Source: Gerris lacustris (lineage: Eukaryota; Arthropoda; Insecta; Hemiptera; Gerridae). From it: DNA of 64,000 bases. This document shows positions 45,026 through 57,505 of the stretch, in pieces; the stretch's first letter is position 1, and every line of letters begins with the position of its first letter. Under the pieces are notes generated by a model. The model saw nothing but the letters and a program-made list of their open reading frames with translations, searched no databases and was not told the origin of the DNA. Made by a program: the position numbers and the translations under genes. The stretch spans positions 7,419,271 through 7,483,270 of the forward strand of contig OX578280.1 of assembly GCA_951217055.1 (NCBI GenBank), given 5' to 3'.

Positions 45026-45230
45026 GTTTGTTTTCATTTTTTCAATACCTCTTTGTACCTAAAATTTTCCTTCAATCCATAATTTTAAAGGTTTTGGGAC
45101 TCATTCTGTCAAGAGTTTTTTTACGAGACATAAACAAGGTTTAAAGTATCTCAGAGAACTTATCTCTTTATCTTATTGGAATACGCTAGATATGGGAGCG
45201 TCTAAGGAGGTCATCTTAAATAAATTACAC
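45026..45230 (+). other. Start of next CLC intron
   Basis: Begins GTTTGTTTTC. Nothing else recognised before the inverted-repeat element. Confidence 0.5.
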
Positions 45231-45483
45231 AAACTGTCACTCCACGTCAATTAAAACAACTTTAATGCTAAAGCAGCTTTCAACCTTTAAAAGGCCATCA
45301 TCAGTGCCTATTGTGGAAGAAAAATAGTTACATTAATAAAAATAATTTAGTGAGAAGTGAGTCTACTTCATGTCGGAGATCGACGTGAGACTTTTCCGCA
45401 GAGGCACTGATGATGGCCTTTTGAAGGCTGAAAGTTGCTTTGGCATTAAAGTTTTTTTAATTTACGTGGAGAGACAGTTTGTG
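45231..45483. mobile_element. Inverted-repeat element Y with CTGATGA...GAAA in each arm
   Basis: CACAAACTGTCACTCCACG at the left is inverted at the right (CGTGGAGAGACAGTTTGTG). The arms are about 75-80 bp (TTAATGCTAAAGCAGC, AAAAGGCCATCATCAGTGCC) around a 100-bp centre. In each arm, read toward its outer end, CTGATGA is followed by a GGCCTT/AAGGCT-type stem and GAAA, as in hammerhead cores, but I could not find a good stem III. Confidence 0.6.
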
Positions 45484-46440
45484 TTATTCCTTGTAGGAAT
45501 ACAGTTTGTGCCAAATAAGTTTTAGTGCTTTAACTGCTTGGGAATGTCAAATAAATTATGTGGGGAGCCAATCAGAGCACATGATTTTAAAATACTGATT
45601 TTTTAGGGTCCGTAGGCAAAACCAAGGACCCTTATATTTTCCTGCTTGTGTCTGTCCGTCCGTCCTCTCGCGTGCTCTCACGGCTACACCTTTCGTCCGA
45701 TCACTTTGAAATTTGGCATGTATGTGTCTTGTACCTGCCCACATATTTTAAAAATATAGCGACTTAAAAAAAAATATTTTTCAAAAAAATAAGGGTAAAA
45801 AAACTTAAGGGTTAAATTTTTTAAATTTTTTTTCGACACCGTGAGGGGTATCATATGAAAGGGTACGTCGAGCTGATTACAAAAATATATAATTCTTTGG
45901 TTATAGCTTTGATAGGGCGATCGTAGGCGAGTTTAAAGCGGGTTTGAAACGTGTCCCCGCCCCCCCCCCCCCCCCCCCTCCCCTCTATCTCACTTATGTG
46001 AAGTGCAAAAAATCTGAAAAAATTCCAGAACATTCTTCGACCAAAAGTAAAGATACCACTTTTTGGAAATTTCGAAAAAAAATATTATTTTATTTTTTAT
46101 TGACAAAATAGTTTTTTTTATAATTATGGTCTTTTTGATGTATTTATATGGTTGTAGTCCGGTTCAGTGGCAAAAAAATACTTTATCAGAGAGTGTTTTG
46201 AGAATATCAGACCCTTAGAATGGTTCAAAGTAAGCTTTTTAGCATTTTAAAAAAACACTGTTTATACACTATACAGTGTGGCCTACGGACCCTCGCTGTG
46301 TGCTGACTAGCACACACTTGACCTGTTTATTACTACCTACTTAGGGAGCACTCATTGGCTCCCTACCACATTTCTTGACTTTCCTGCGCTGTCAACGCAC
46401 TAAAACTAGTTTGGCACAAACTGTAATCATTCTTTAACTT
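45484..46440. mobile_element. Element J (inverted arms) interrupted by K3
   Basis: ACAGTTTGTGCCAAATAAG and TTTTAGTGC, then GTGGGGAGCCAATCAGAGCA at the left, face GGGAGCACTCATTGGCTCCC, CACTAAAACTAGTTTGGCAC and AAACTGT at the right. K3 lies between the arms. Confidence 0.55.
45606..46346 (+). mobile_element. Family K element K3, about 740 bp
   Basis: TTTAGGGTCCGTAGGCAAAA at the left, TGGCCTACGGACCCTCGCTG and ACACACTTGACCTGTTTATT at the right: GGGTCCGTAGGC is inverted at the ends. Contains a CCGTCCGTCC tract, TTTGAAATTTGGCATGTATG and a C run of about 20 at 45959-45978. The most complete K copy. Confidence 0.7.
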
Positions 46441-46490
46441 GTTAAATAAAACGTGAAAAATTAAATTTCTTAGATAACTTACCTCTTTAA

Positions 46491-46932
46491 GGCGCTGTGC
46501 ACACTGAAGAAACTGGTTTCATGAAACCAATTTCATAAAAGTTTCAGTGCACAAAGAGGAAGCCCTTTTTCTGACAGCTTCATCATGTTCTCTATCGAAG
46601 ATGTATTAATTCAATGTATCATATTCAATTAATTAAATGCTTCTCATTGCATTCATTTTAAATAATCAACGACACAAACAACTGAACACCAAACCAAACG
46701 CAATAATCAAAAATGAAATGATAAGCAAAACAATAAACATGAAATCACGTGCAACTTTATTTCGACGAAACCTGACTCTTTGATTGCGTGAAACATGTTA
46801 CATGAAACCAAATGAACTAGTTTCAAGAAACGCAGTGGGCTATTTCTGTATGTTTTAAATCAGGTGTTTCCATGATACTTTCACGTAACTTTCACGTTTC
46901 ATGAAACTTGTTTCTTCAGTGTGGCCAGCGCC
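46491..46932. mobile_element. PIF/Harbinger-like MITE L, 442 bp, TAA target duplication
   Basis: GGCGCTGTGCACACTGAAG at the left faces TTCAGTGTGGCCAGCGCC at the right, extended by AAACTGGTTTCATGAAAC and GTTTCATGAAACTTGTTTC. TAA at 46488-46490 and 46933-46935. Confidence 0.75.
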
Positions 46933-47449
46933 TAACAGTTTGTTATGATAATTGTTTCACTGATTAGGAAACAAAAAATTAAATCAAGTTAAAAATATAT
47001 CTTAAGGAATATTACTGCTATAACAGGAGTTTTAAGATAACTCCTATCAGGAGTCATATTAGGGTGGCCGCACACTGGCGATTTTTCCCAAGCAACTTTT
47101 AATTACCGAAAATAGAACACGTGATATCTTATTGTGGCCCACACACGAGCGACTAAATAGTTGCGGCGATTTAAAAATTCAAACCTGTCCTATTCGTTGG
47201 GTGAGTCAACTGTTGCCCGCGGAATGAAACATACAGGTTTAGAGGTATCCCCGCACACGGGCGATTAAAAGTTGGTCTCTCAAAGCTCAGTTGACGATTT
47301 GTTCGCGTAGTTACTGCTAATATTTCCTCTGGTCATACTGTCATTCGTAAATTTATACCCTGATATGAAATACGAGGCCCTTCCAGCCTCAAAAGATTCT
47401 CAAAACTTTTCTAGCACATGCTAAAATATAATTATTACATTTGTTTGGA

Positions 47450-48015
47450 TATTTTTAGGGTTTCGAGGACATCCTAGAAACCCTTATGCTTTTGGTATTT
47501 CGTCCGTCCGTCGCATCTTGGAGTATATCGCCCGACCTACTAAAGCTAGAGATATGAAATTTGGTATACAAATATGCATCGCGCTTCCAAAATGGCGGCC
47601 ATTTTATCTCCGAAAAAATTAAAACAAAACGCAAAAAAAATCCGCACTACCACATTAGGACTGGTCCTAAAAATAAGGCAAACTACATAAACAAACTACA
47701 TACTTCTCTGTAGTTCAATGATATTTCCGCAATTTGATATAAAAAAAAGTCAAATTTTAGTGGGCCGTAACTATGCAGACATAATTAAAGGTATTGAAAT
47801 TTGGTTCACAAATGTATATCGCGTTTCCAAAATGGCGGCTATTTTACCTCTAAAAGAAACAAATAAGTGTATACCTAAGATACTAAACTAGAGGATAATA
47901 TATATGCACACCTTGTTTCTTAAAATTGCAATTTATAATTTTTATTTTAAATAATGTTCTATTTATTAAGTTTTATGGCCGAAGAAACCCTTTTAGTAAC
48001 TTGCTGGCAAGTACT
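47450..48015 (+). repeat. Family H repeat, copy H2, within element M
   Basis: TAGGGTTTCGAGGACATCC, a CGTCCGTCCGTCG tract, GATATGAAATTTGGTATAC, two blocks of CGCGTTTCCAAAATGGCGGC-type sequence, and ACTTGCTGGCAAGTACTTG. Same order as H1 in inverse. Confidence 0.6.
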
Positions 48016-48181
48016 TGACGGGATTTTTTTTTATACTGCCAAACAAATTATGAAATTGACCTTCTATCAGTCTTCTGCTAATTAGAGGATGGGTCCAAAA
48101 TGTTCTGTATTTTTGCCTCCTTCTTAAAACGAGGGAACAAACACATACTGTTTCGATAAAATCCATTTTGAAACTGACCAA
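48010..48181 (-). pseudogene. PIF/Harbinger transposase N-terminal remnant
   Basis: The minus-strand frame encodes RRRQKYRTFWTHPLISRR followed by LIEGQFHNLFGSIKKNP and VKYL. The arrangement R-x-x-(F/Y)-W-x-HP-(6-10)-G-x-(F/Y)-x-x-L is typical of the N-terminal part of PIF/Harbinger transposases (consensus from general knowledge of the family). The expected YFRMSxETF continuation is missing, cut off where family H sequence begins. The host element has TTA duplications and Harbinger-like ends, which fits. Non-functional. Confidence 0.5.
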
Positions 48182-48286
48182 CCATTTAGTTGCCCGTGTG
48201 CGCTTAGAGGAGTAGCAGGCAACTGCCAGGCAACTAAATTATTTAGTCACCGAGATTATAAGTTGCCCAGTGTGCGGCTAGCCTTA

Positions 48287-49334
48287 TACCCGTTCGATGG
48301 AAGGAAAAACATTATCGATGATTAGACCTGACTAATCCCAAATATTTTTGACATATTCATATCTTGACTTTGGCACATAAACTCGAAAAGCGTTACTAAA
48401 AATCGACACCAAAAAGCGTTACACAAGTAACAGGGAGTTAGGAGGAAATATGAGGTGTGCAATCAGTCTGCCCGCTTTCGGTATAGATAGGGTCTCTCCT
48501 TACCACGCTTGGTAGAACCTACCCACACTTCCCCTCCCGATTTGCTACCTGTCCCACGTCTCACTTTCTTTGCTTCTCGCTACCACTCCAGCAGTCACTT
48601 GCGCCCCCCCCCCCCCCCCCCCCCCAACTACAACTTCTGTTCAACTGCTCCGATTTGCACCGGACAAACGCCATAACCCTTCGAATTTTATTCCTAATAA
48701 ATATACATACTAACATAAAATTTATTTTTTATTTTTGTTATACTATAATTTTTTGCATTGATTATAATAATATGGGTGAAGAAGCTAAAAGATTACTTCT
48801 TAATAAACTGGAAAAGAAGAAAAGTACTTTCTTTCTTCGTGCACTACATATGTTCGATTTAATTCTTAATTTACAAACGCAAGAATCTGCATGCTCAAAT
48901 TTGTTGACATTTTCATGTCTACTTTGGCACATAAACTCGAAATGTGTTACACAAGCGTTACCAAAAAGCGTAACATGAAAATCTCTCACTGTCTTGCAGA
49001 CTCGTATGCAAGCAATTAATTAACCATCTTACCCCTTTTACCTTATTTTCTTAAAAAGAACGGTAGCACTACCGATTTAAGTGTGAAAATAATTTGTGAA
49101 TTTACTTTCTACAGTGGCATGATCTAGTTGCAAAGCTAATATACAGACATATTAGTACACACGAGACACTAAATTTAATTTTTTGCCCCTCTAAAAATTC
49201 TTTTTATTTTATTTTTTTTTTTATTTTAACTTGTTTGTGAGGTACAAATGTTATAATTTCTTTTCAACCGCTTTATGGCTACATCTAAAGCTGATGTGTT
49301 ACCCGAGTATGTATTTTTACTACGTTTTTATTAG
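48287..49334. other. Unassigned sequence with C run and a 70-bp direct repeat
   Basis: A C run at 48605-48625. TTTGGCACATAAACTCGAAA followed by GTTACAC...CAAAAAGCGT occurs near 48369 and 48922. No gene recognised. Confidence 0.4.
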
Positions 49335-49945
49335 CTTGCATCCTTGTTTGTTTGTTTGTTTGTTTGTCCGGTACAAATCTGGCAATCGATTTCTAACTAA
49401 CTTCCCGAATAGCTAGACATTTGAAACTTTTTGCATAGCTCAGAACACGATGACAATGCATTATTTTAATACTTTTAGCCATCTTTCAGCAGAATTTAAT
49501 TAGTTTTCAGCACATTTTGCTGTGCGGAAAGTTAGTTCGGAAAAAATCCGCAAGTTATTTTATTTGTTTTGCCATATCCAATATTTGCTCAATCTTCATT
49601 TTGACGGGTCTCAAATTTGTGATAGATAAACATTGAATGACAGCAAAACAGGAAATATCAATTATATTATTTCAAATATATCGATGGCATGCTTTAGATT
49701 TGGTGTTGGGGAGATCCCATTGTAAATCCGTTGTACAAAGATTTATTCTTTTATAGGTTTAAGGTCAGCTCTCTGGATGGTTGTCATTTATGTGAAGTAA
49801 ATAAATTCGGAACTATTTTTGTTTTTTCACTAACACTATATATTATATAACAATAACAATTATATTATCAATATTACATACGATTCAACAGAAAATTTAA
49901 AAACGTAGTATATAAAAAGTTCTTTTATCTTGAAATTATTCTAAT
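49335..49945 (+). repeat. Family G repeat, copy G2
   Basis: CTTGCATCCTTGTTTGTTTG (a GTTT run), GGTACAAATCTGGCAATCG, CACGATGACAATGCATTATT, GTTAGTTCGGAAAAAATCCG and the end TATATAAAAAGTTCTTTTAT. Longer than G1 by about 260 bp (49600-49850 has no match there). Confidence 0.55.
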
Positions 49946-49956
49946 ATAAGTTCATA

Positions 49957-51018
49957 GCAAGACAAGTTCGGATGGGGATGCCAGCTCTACAAAAATCCGT
50001 TTCAGACATCAGGGATCATTTTTGGTTCCATGTATGTCTGTCGGTCTGTCACTCATTTTTTGTGAACCAACATATTATCATAAAACGGCTCGTCCAATTT
50101 TAATGAAATTTGGATGATTTGTCATAATTAGCCCATTATTAGTTCCTTATAAGTTTCAACCTTCTGCGCCCAATTTATTTACACCTATAGCTGCAAAGGT
50201 CTTTATCTGATTTTAATTAATTTTAGATGGTTTGTCGAAAGTAGTCCGCAGATAGCTGGATATCTGTTATTAAATAGTACATTACGCGTCGAGTGCAGAA
50301 AGTAGCATTTTGCATGCGAGTGTGGAGTTTACACCCGAGCGACAGCGAGGGTAGTAAAACCACACAAGCAATGCAAAATGCCGTTTTCGCACGAGTTGCG
50401 TACCGTACTTTATCTACGATTGTTAGATTTAAATAATAAATACAGAAAAAAATAAACTTGCTGTATGTAAGTTCGTATCTCTTTCTTGATAAAGATGACA
50501 TTTATTCTTGAGTTGTATATTTTGCCGAATAATTATTTCTGGGGGAGCATTATTCTCCACATTTTCGTCAAAGCACTTGATTCACTTATTGTTTTTCACT
50601 AAAAACTCGATATAAACAGTTATTTTAATAAAAGAACTGCAAATTAGTTTTGTAAAATGTAAACAAACTCGCTAATCGTGCATAAAGCTTAAGAATTCCT
50701 CTTCTTTACCGTGCTAGCGTGATAAAGAAGAGGAATTATTCAGAACTATGAGACGCGCATGCGCAATGAATACAAATATGCAAATAATCACTTTCTACGC
50801 ATCTAAACAAAAATATAATGTTTATATTTCGTATCAATCGTAGATAAACAATTTTAATAGATTAAAAAAACGGGAGGAAAATTAAATAAAGTTGATAATA
50901 TGTTTTAATATAAAATATATATATGTATATAATATAAATATGTATTAAAAGCATAAAACCAATAAAGTATACGAAATTGGACGCGAGGAAGCTATGTGCC
51001 ACACTAATTGGCAGAGTA
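49957..51018 (+). mobile_element. Family V copy V4, split by element S2
   Basis: V head (CAGACATCAGGGATCATTTT, GTCTGTCGGTCTGTC, GAACCAACATATTATCA) to GTAGTCCGCAGATAGC at about 50256. It resumes after S2 and ends GCGAGGAAGCTATGTGCCAC at about 50990. Confidence 0.65.
50274..50844. mobile_element. Element S2
   Basis: ATAGTACATTACGCGTCGAG to CAATCGTAGA, flanked by TAA at 50271-50273 and 50845-50847. It matches S1 at 9182-9754 along its whole length, so a young pair. Confidence 0.65.
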
Positions 51019-51332
51019 TTTTTAAATAATATCTGAGATTATTCACTTAAAAACTAATTATAAAAAAACAAAAAAAAATTTATAATGAAAGAATAAATGT
51101 CTATAATAAAAGCTGAATGCTCTTAAAAATGTTAAAACTAAGAACAAAATGTTCAGCTTTATTATTTCCATTTATTCCTTTCTGCGTAGGAGGCTGATGT
51201 GAATTTTTGGTTTAGTAGGTACTCTTTGCTTAAAAAATGTAAAACCTTAAAAATTGCTAAAGGAAACACGCAAACCGTAATTTCCATTCCTTAAGCTTTC
51301 CACTTCTATTTTTATTTTGAATAAGAAAATGT

Positions 51333-51335
<3 letters not shown>
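51019..51335. other. Unassigned sequence
   Basis: No exon or named repeat recognised. Confidence 0.4.
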
Positions 51336-51410
<75 letters not shown>

Positions 51411-51422
51411 ATATATATATAT

Positions 51423-51472
<50 letters not shown>
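51336..51472. repeat. (TA)n microsatellite with two interruptions
   Basis: TA arrays broken by AAACATATA and ACATATA; about 135 bp in all. Confidence 0.95.
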
Positions 51473-51474
<2 letters not shown>

Positions 51475-51924
51475 ATAGTTATCCCTTAAATTCAAAAGAA
51501 AAGAAGAAAAATAAAAAGGTATGCAGAAGAAAGAGGGATTTAAGTGAAAAGGAGCTTTTCAATAAAAATGAATAAAAAAGTAAATATAATCGGACTTAGT
51601 GACCTTTTTTTTTCTAAGCAAAGAAATTTATTTACCTTCAAAGGATTCTTTTTTTAAAGCTCTTGAGATATGGATGCTTCTTTTTTGAGACATGATGGTT
51701 GGTAGAGACTGGCTGATAAGAGTCATTGCTAGTATGAAAGAAAGAAAAAAAATGAATTAATTTTATTTGCTCTTAGGTTTTGTCGGTTTGGCTTAGAATT
51801 AACAATTTGTTTTGAGATTTTCGTTAGATTTAAGAGATTCAATGTTTTTTCAAAGTTTATTTACCTTTAGAGGGACAATTGTTTACTTTTTAATTAACTT
51901 TGACGTTGCTCTGTATCGCGAGCA
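51473..51924. other. Unassigned sequence
   Basis: No exon or named repeat recognised. Confidence 0.4.
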
Positions 51925-52285
51925 CAGAGAATAGAAACGTTTAAAATATAGAGAAAACAACGTTTTTAACAATATTTTACGTTCTAACGTAACGCTTTTT
52001 ATAAAAACATCACTTGAATTATCTAACGTTCTATTGAAACATGCATGTAAAATGTCTACCTAATTCAAACAGAAGTTTTTGTGCTGTGAAGTGATACATT
52101 TTATAATAGTTTAAATGAAGTAGGCCAGGGCGTAAGGGTTAAGGAATAGTCCTGTTCCCCCACTACATGGCTCTTTTACTACAATCGTCCTCTTTAACTA
52201 TAACCTCATCATGATTAACTATTTTCATAATATTTAATAGATATTATATTACGCTCGCTTCAATGAAAGAGTCACGTGATGCCTA
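51925..52285 (+). mobile_element. Family F element, 3' part (F4)
   Basis: GAGAAAACAACGTTTTTAAC, ACGTTCTAACGTAACGC, ATGAAAGAGTCACGTGATGC and CCTAGTAAT match the end of F1. The 5' half is missing. Confidence 0.6.
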
Positions 52286-52660
52286 GTAATAGTAATAGTT
52301 AAATGAAATATATTATATTATGGTGATATTGATAATTAACGAGTTCACAATACGGCGCCGTAACAGTGAGAGAGCCTCCGTGGGATTCGCTAGGCAGCAG
52401 CACCAGTAAGTCGGTACAGTGTTGCCATTTATTGAAATAAAAATTGCTCTAAAATCTAAAGTTACTCTTGTATTTTTTTCTTAAAATAAATTATCAAAAA
52501 AGGCCGGTTTACTTTCTTGCCTACTAGTAATACGCTCACATTATTTAGGTTGAATATAATTACACTCTTCTTAACAATAATTCGTAACCGGCTTTTTTTA
52601 CTTGTGTGTATGTCTGTTTTTACTTTTAACTTTTATGTCACTCCATATCACCTTTATCAT
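52286..52660. other. Unassigned sequence
   Basis: A GC-richer piece at 52355-52420 (GAGAGCCTCCGTGGGATTCG) is not recognised. Confidence 0.35.
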
Positions 52661-53182
52661 CTGTTCACGTTATCATCTCTTCATCTCGTTATCATCTCTT
52701 CTTCTCTTTATCTCGTTATCATCTCTTCATCACGTCATCATCTCGATATCATCTTTTCATCACGATATCATCTCTTCATCTCGTTATCATCTCTTCATCT
52801 TGATATCATCTCTTCATCTCGTTATCATCTCTTCTTCTCTTTATCTCGTTATCATCTCTTCATCACGTTATCATCTCGATATCATCTTTTCATCACGATA
52901 TCATCTCTTCATCTCGATATCATCTCTTCATCTCGTTAGCACCTCTTCTTCTCGTTATCATCTCTTCATCTCGTTATAATCTCTTCGTCTCGTTATCATA
53001 TCATCATCTCATTATTATCTCTTCATCTCTTTATCATCTCTTCATCTCGTTGTCATCTCTTCATCTCGTTATTATCTCTTTATCTCGTTATCATCTCTTC
53101 ATCTCGATATCATCTCTTCATCTCGTTATCGTCTCTTCATCTCATTTCATCTCTTCATCTCGTTATCATCTCATCACGTACT
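52661..53182. repeat. Minisatellite ATCTCTTCATCTCGTTATC
   Basis: About 25 units of about 19 bp, with sub-blocks of about 120 bp repeated (compare 52690-52800 and 52830-52920). The serine-rich frames are artefacts. Confidence 0.85.
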
Positions 53183-53626
53183 TTTCTAGATTCTTCTAGA
53201 ACGTCAGCAAAGCCATGATGGAAGATTTTCTCACGTTTATATTTATTCCGTATTTGCTTCATTCTATAATCCTTTAATATTTTTATAAAAGGTCTTTTAT
53301 TTATTTAAATACAGTGAATAATACAGATTTGCAATACACAGATGATTGTTGTAAAAATTGGTTAATTAAAGAATAAAAGTTAGTTAAACATTTAATTTGA
53401 TGAAGGATCCTTTGTAAAGTTGATTACTAGGATAACAGCAGCAAGATAACCGGTGAAAAGCTGTTCTGTTCAGGATGAGTTGGAAATTAGCAGGATTTCT
53501 GTTTTGATTTCTTTTGATTTCTCTCTGTTGCCGTGACAATTAACTGTTGCACAAACATTGAGCCGCTTCTTCTTTTATTTTCCCCTCGTTGATGACGTTG
53601 ACACACTTTTTCTCCTGCTAGTTTTT
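53183..53626. other. Unassigned sequence
   Basis: No exon or named repeat recognised. Confidence 0.4.
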
Positions 53627-53935
53627 TTACTTTCTCATATAAAGACAAAGTATTGTGATGGCGCGAAAATTCGATTTTGAGATTTTGATGAATACACACG
53701 TCTTGAGGTCCTCTGAGCCCAAAAAAGTGGTTTTTAAAAAATGTCTTTCTGTCGTCTGTCTGTGCACACGCCTGAAGCCTAAACAACTGGGCCGATTTTG
53801 ACGAAATTTAGCATACATGATCAGAAAAATCATACCCCCAAGCGAAATCGACAAATAAATTATAGCTCCAAATTTGGGGGCACTACCCCCCAAAAACTCT
53901 GAAAGAAACTTGAAATAACATTATTTCTCGTAAAC
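53627..53935 (+). repeat. Family B copy B5, most complete
   Basis: TTACTTTCTCATATAAAGAC and AAAGTATTGTGATGG (head hairpin), GTCCTCTGAGCCCAAAAAAG, a GTCGTCTGTCTGTG tract, GGGCCGATTTTGACGAAAT, CAGAAAAATCATACCCCCAA, TTTGGGGGCACTACCCCCC. It passes directly into V5. Confidence 0.65.
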
Positions 53936-54405
53936 GGTTCAGACATCAGGGAACATTTTTGGTTCCCTGTCTGTCTGTCGGTCTGTCGTTCAATTTGTGC
54001 GAACCAACATATCTTAAAAGCTACACCTCCAATTTCAATGCAATTTGTAAGTTTATAACTAGCTCATTGTCGGTCCCATATAAGTTTCAATCTTCTGCAC
54101 TCATTTGTTTCTCTTCCACATGCGCACAAACATACATTTATTTACACCTATAGCTTCAAAAGTACTTATCTGATTAGCTTGAAACCTTTATAGTTTATTG
54201 AAAGTAACCCGCAGATAGCACCAGATTACTTTAAATCGTCTGCGCTCTTTAACTTTTGCTAAATTAATACTTTAATTCATGTAAAAAATCAAAATAATTT
54301 ATACAGATTAAAAAAAAGGGGAAACAATTAAACAAATTAGACAATAAAAACATAAAATCACAAAAGAACGGGATAGGATGCGAGGAAGCTATGTGCCACA
54401 ATAAT
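53936..54405 (+). mobile_element. Family V copy V5, uninterrupted
   Basis: TTCAGACATCAGGGAACATT, GTCTGTCTGTCGGTCTGTCG, GCGAACCAACATATCTTAAA, CCACATGCGCACAAACATAC, AGTAACCCGCAGATAGC and GAGGAAGCTATGTGCCACA. A useful reference for the interrupted copies. Confidence 0.7.
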
Positions 54406-55424
54406 TGGCACTTTTTTTTTGCTTCATATCAAGATCTACTTTCTAAATTGTATTTACATATAATGTAAATAACCGTGTTTGTTGACTCTAATCAAAGTGT
54501 TGGGTAATTCGTAACAACATACTCAACCATGTGACACTAAACGTGTTTAGACAAGCATTCAACATGTTGCTTTCAAAGACAACACTAGTCGTGTACTTCA
54601 AACACGAAAAGCAACTTTAACTTATCTATGTATCCTAAACCTCTAGAGAATCATCCTTCAGCCTTCAGCCTTCAGCCTTCATCCTTCAGCATGAAATTAA
54701 AACATCCTTAACAATGATAATTCAAGATGAGACTTTGCCTTTTCACTTGCACTAAGATATTCTGTTTTATCTATATCTCACTCTCTCGGTAAATCTCTAT
54801 TTCTATCGCTAAATCTCTCTCTCACACATAAGGAGAATAATGTTTAAGAGAAAATTGGATGGGAAAACCCCCATCATAATGAACAGGTGTGAATACTAAT
54901 TACTCGAAACCTTCTAGACGACCCAAGTGTTTGAGCCAACCTCCCTCAAGTATATAAATACATAATGAAGAAGGGGCAAAACCACCCCTTGCCCCCACTC
55001 AGAAGCTCGGTTACTAAGTGGGAAGTAAGAGCTTGGGACGTTCAAGCAATATGGGACCTCAAGCTTTAAACTTACCCACAGGGCACCGCCCAACCTTCAA
55101 AATAAACTATGTACTCATATATACACTTGAAAAACACCTTTTTTTTTATTTTCACAATTTTTCCAACTCCTTTTTTTTCTTTATTAATACCATCTTTCAT
55201 TATATTATTTTTAAACTCTCCTCTTATATAATGAATACCCATCTATATAATACATTTTTTTTTATTTATTTTACAGACTATATTAACGTTAAAATAAAAT
55301 ATAAAAAAAATCTTAATTTTACTTTTGCACTTCTTATATTATTTCACGTGAATGCTGTTTACAGCTATACCCTGCCATTACGCAAATTGTTTTTAAACAC
55401 TAACTTTTAGTCTTTTCAAATATA
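54406..55424. other. Unassigned sequence
   Basis: Contains a short CCTTCAG tandem (54651-54690). A 130-codon frame at 55018-55410 lacks any recognisable domain and is AT-driven. Confidence 0.4.
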
Positions 55425-55505
<81 letters not shown>

Positions 55506-55520
55506 TCGTATATGTGTGTG
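55425..55520. repeat. (TA)n / (GT)n microsatellite
   Basis: About 78 bp of TA followed by CTCGTATATGTGTGTGTGTG. Confidence 0.95.
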
Positions 55521-57055
<1,535 letters not shown>

Positions 57056-57129
57056 CAATTCTGACCAATGTACAGACGAAACTTTAATTTTATATATGTA
57101 GGTAGAAATTGTATTATAATTACAAGATC

Positions 57130-57505
57130 GATTTTCATTATTAACATTAGACGGTCTGTCTGTTTTTCTGTCAGTCTGTCACTCAATTTTTGCGAGCCAA
57201 CATATCTTAATAACTACTCATCCGATTGTAATGAAATTTGGATGGAAGGTCATAATTAGTCCATTGTTAGTCCCATATAAGTTTCAACCTTCTGCGCCTA
57301 TTTGTTTCTCTTCCGCATGCGCACAAACATACATTTATTTACACCTATAGCTTCAAAAGCAAATCTGATTTTAATGAATTTTGAATGATTTGTCGAAAGT
57401 AGCCTGCAGATGGCCCCAGATTAATTTAAACCGTCTGAGCTCCTTAAATTTTTCTAAATTGATACTTTAATTAATATTGTAAAAAATCAAATCAATTTGA
57501 CAGTT
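57130..57505 (+). mobile_element. Family V copy V6, 3'-truncated
   Basis: GTCTGTCTGTTTTTCTGTCA tract, GCGAGCCAACATATCTTAAT, GCATGCGCACAAACATACAT, AGTAGCCTGCAGATGGCCCC. It stops at a run of A before the usual GAAGCTATGTGCC end. Confidence 0.6.

Larger units (their letters stand above)
47062..48283. mobile_element. PIF/Harbinger-like element M, 1,222 bp, TTA target duplication
   Basis: GGGTGGCCGCACACTGGCG at the left and CCCAGTGTGCGGCTAGCC at the right, TTA at 47059-47061 and 48284-48286. It contains a family H repeat (47450-48015) and a minus-strand transposase remnant at 48010-48181. Additional GCACACGGGCGATT-type subterminal repeats occur near 47250. Confidence 0.7.

Noticed and set aside
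48655..48978. 107-codon plus-strand frame
   Set aside because: No recognisable domain, AT-rich composition, overlaps a direct repeat; no splice support.
52517..52979. Frames of 125-140 codons rich in SSLHLDIISS
   Set aside because: Translation of the 19-bp minisatellite.
55018..55410. 130-codon plus-strand frame
   Set aside because: Composition (F, I, Y, N, K) is that of AT-rich DNA; no domain.
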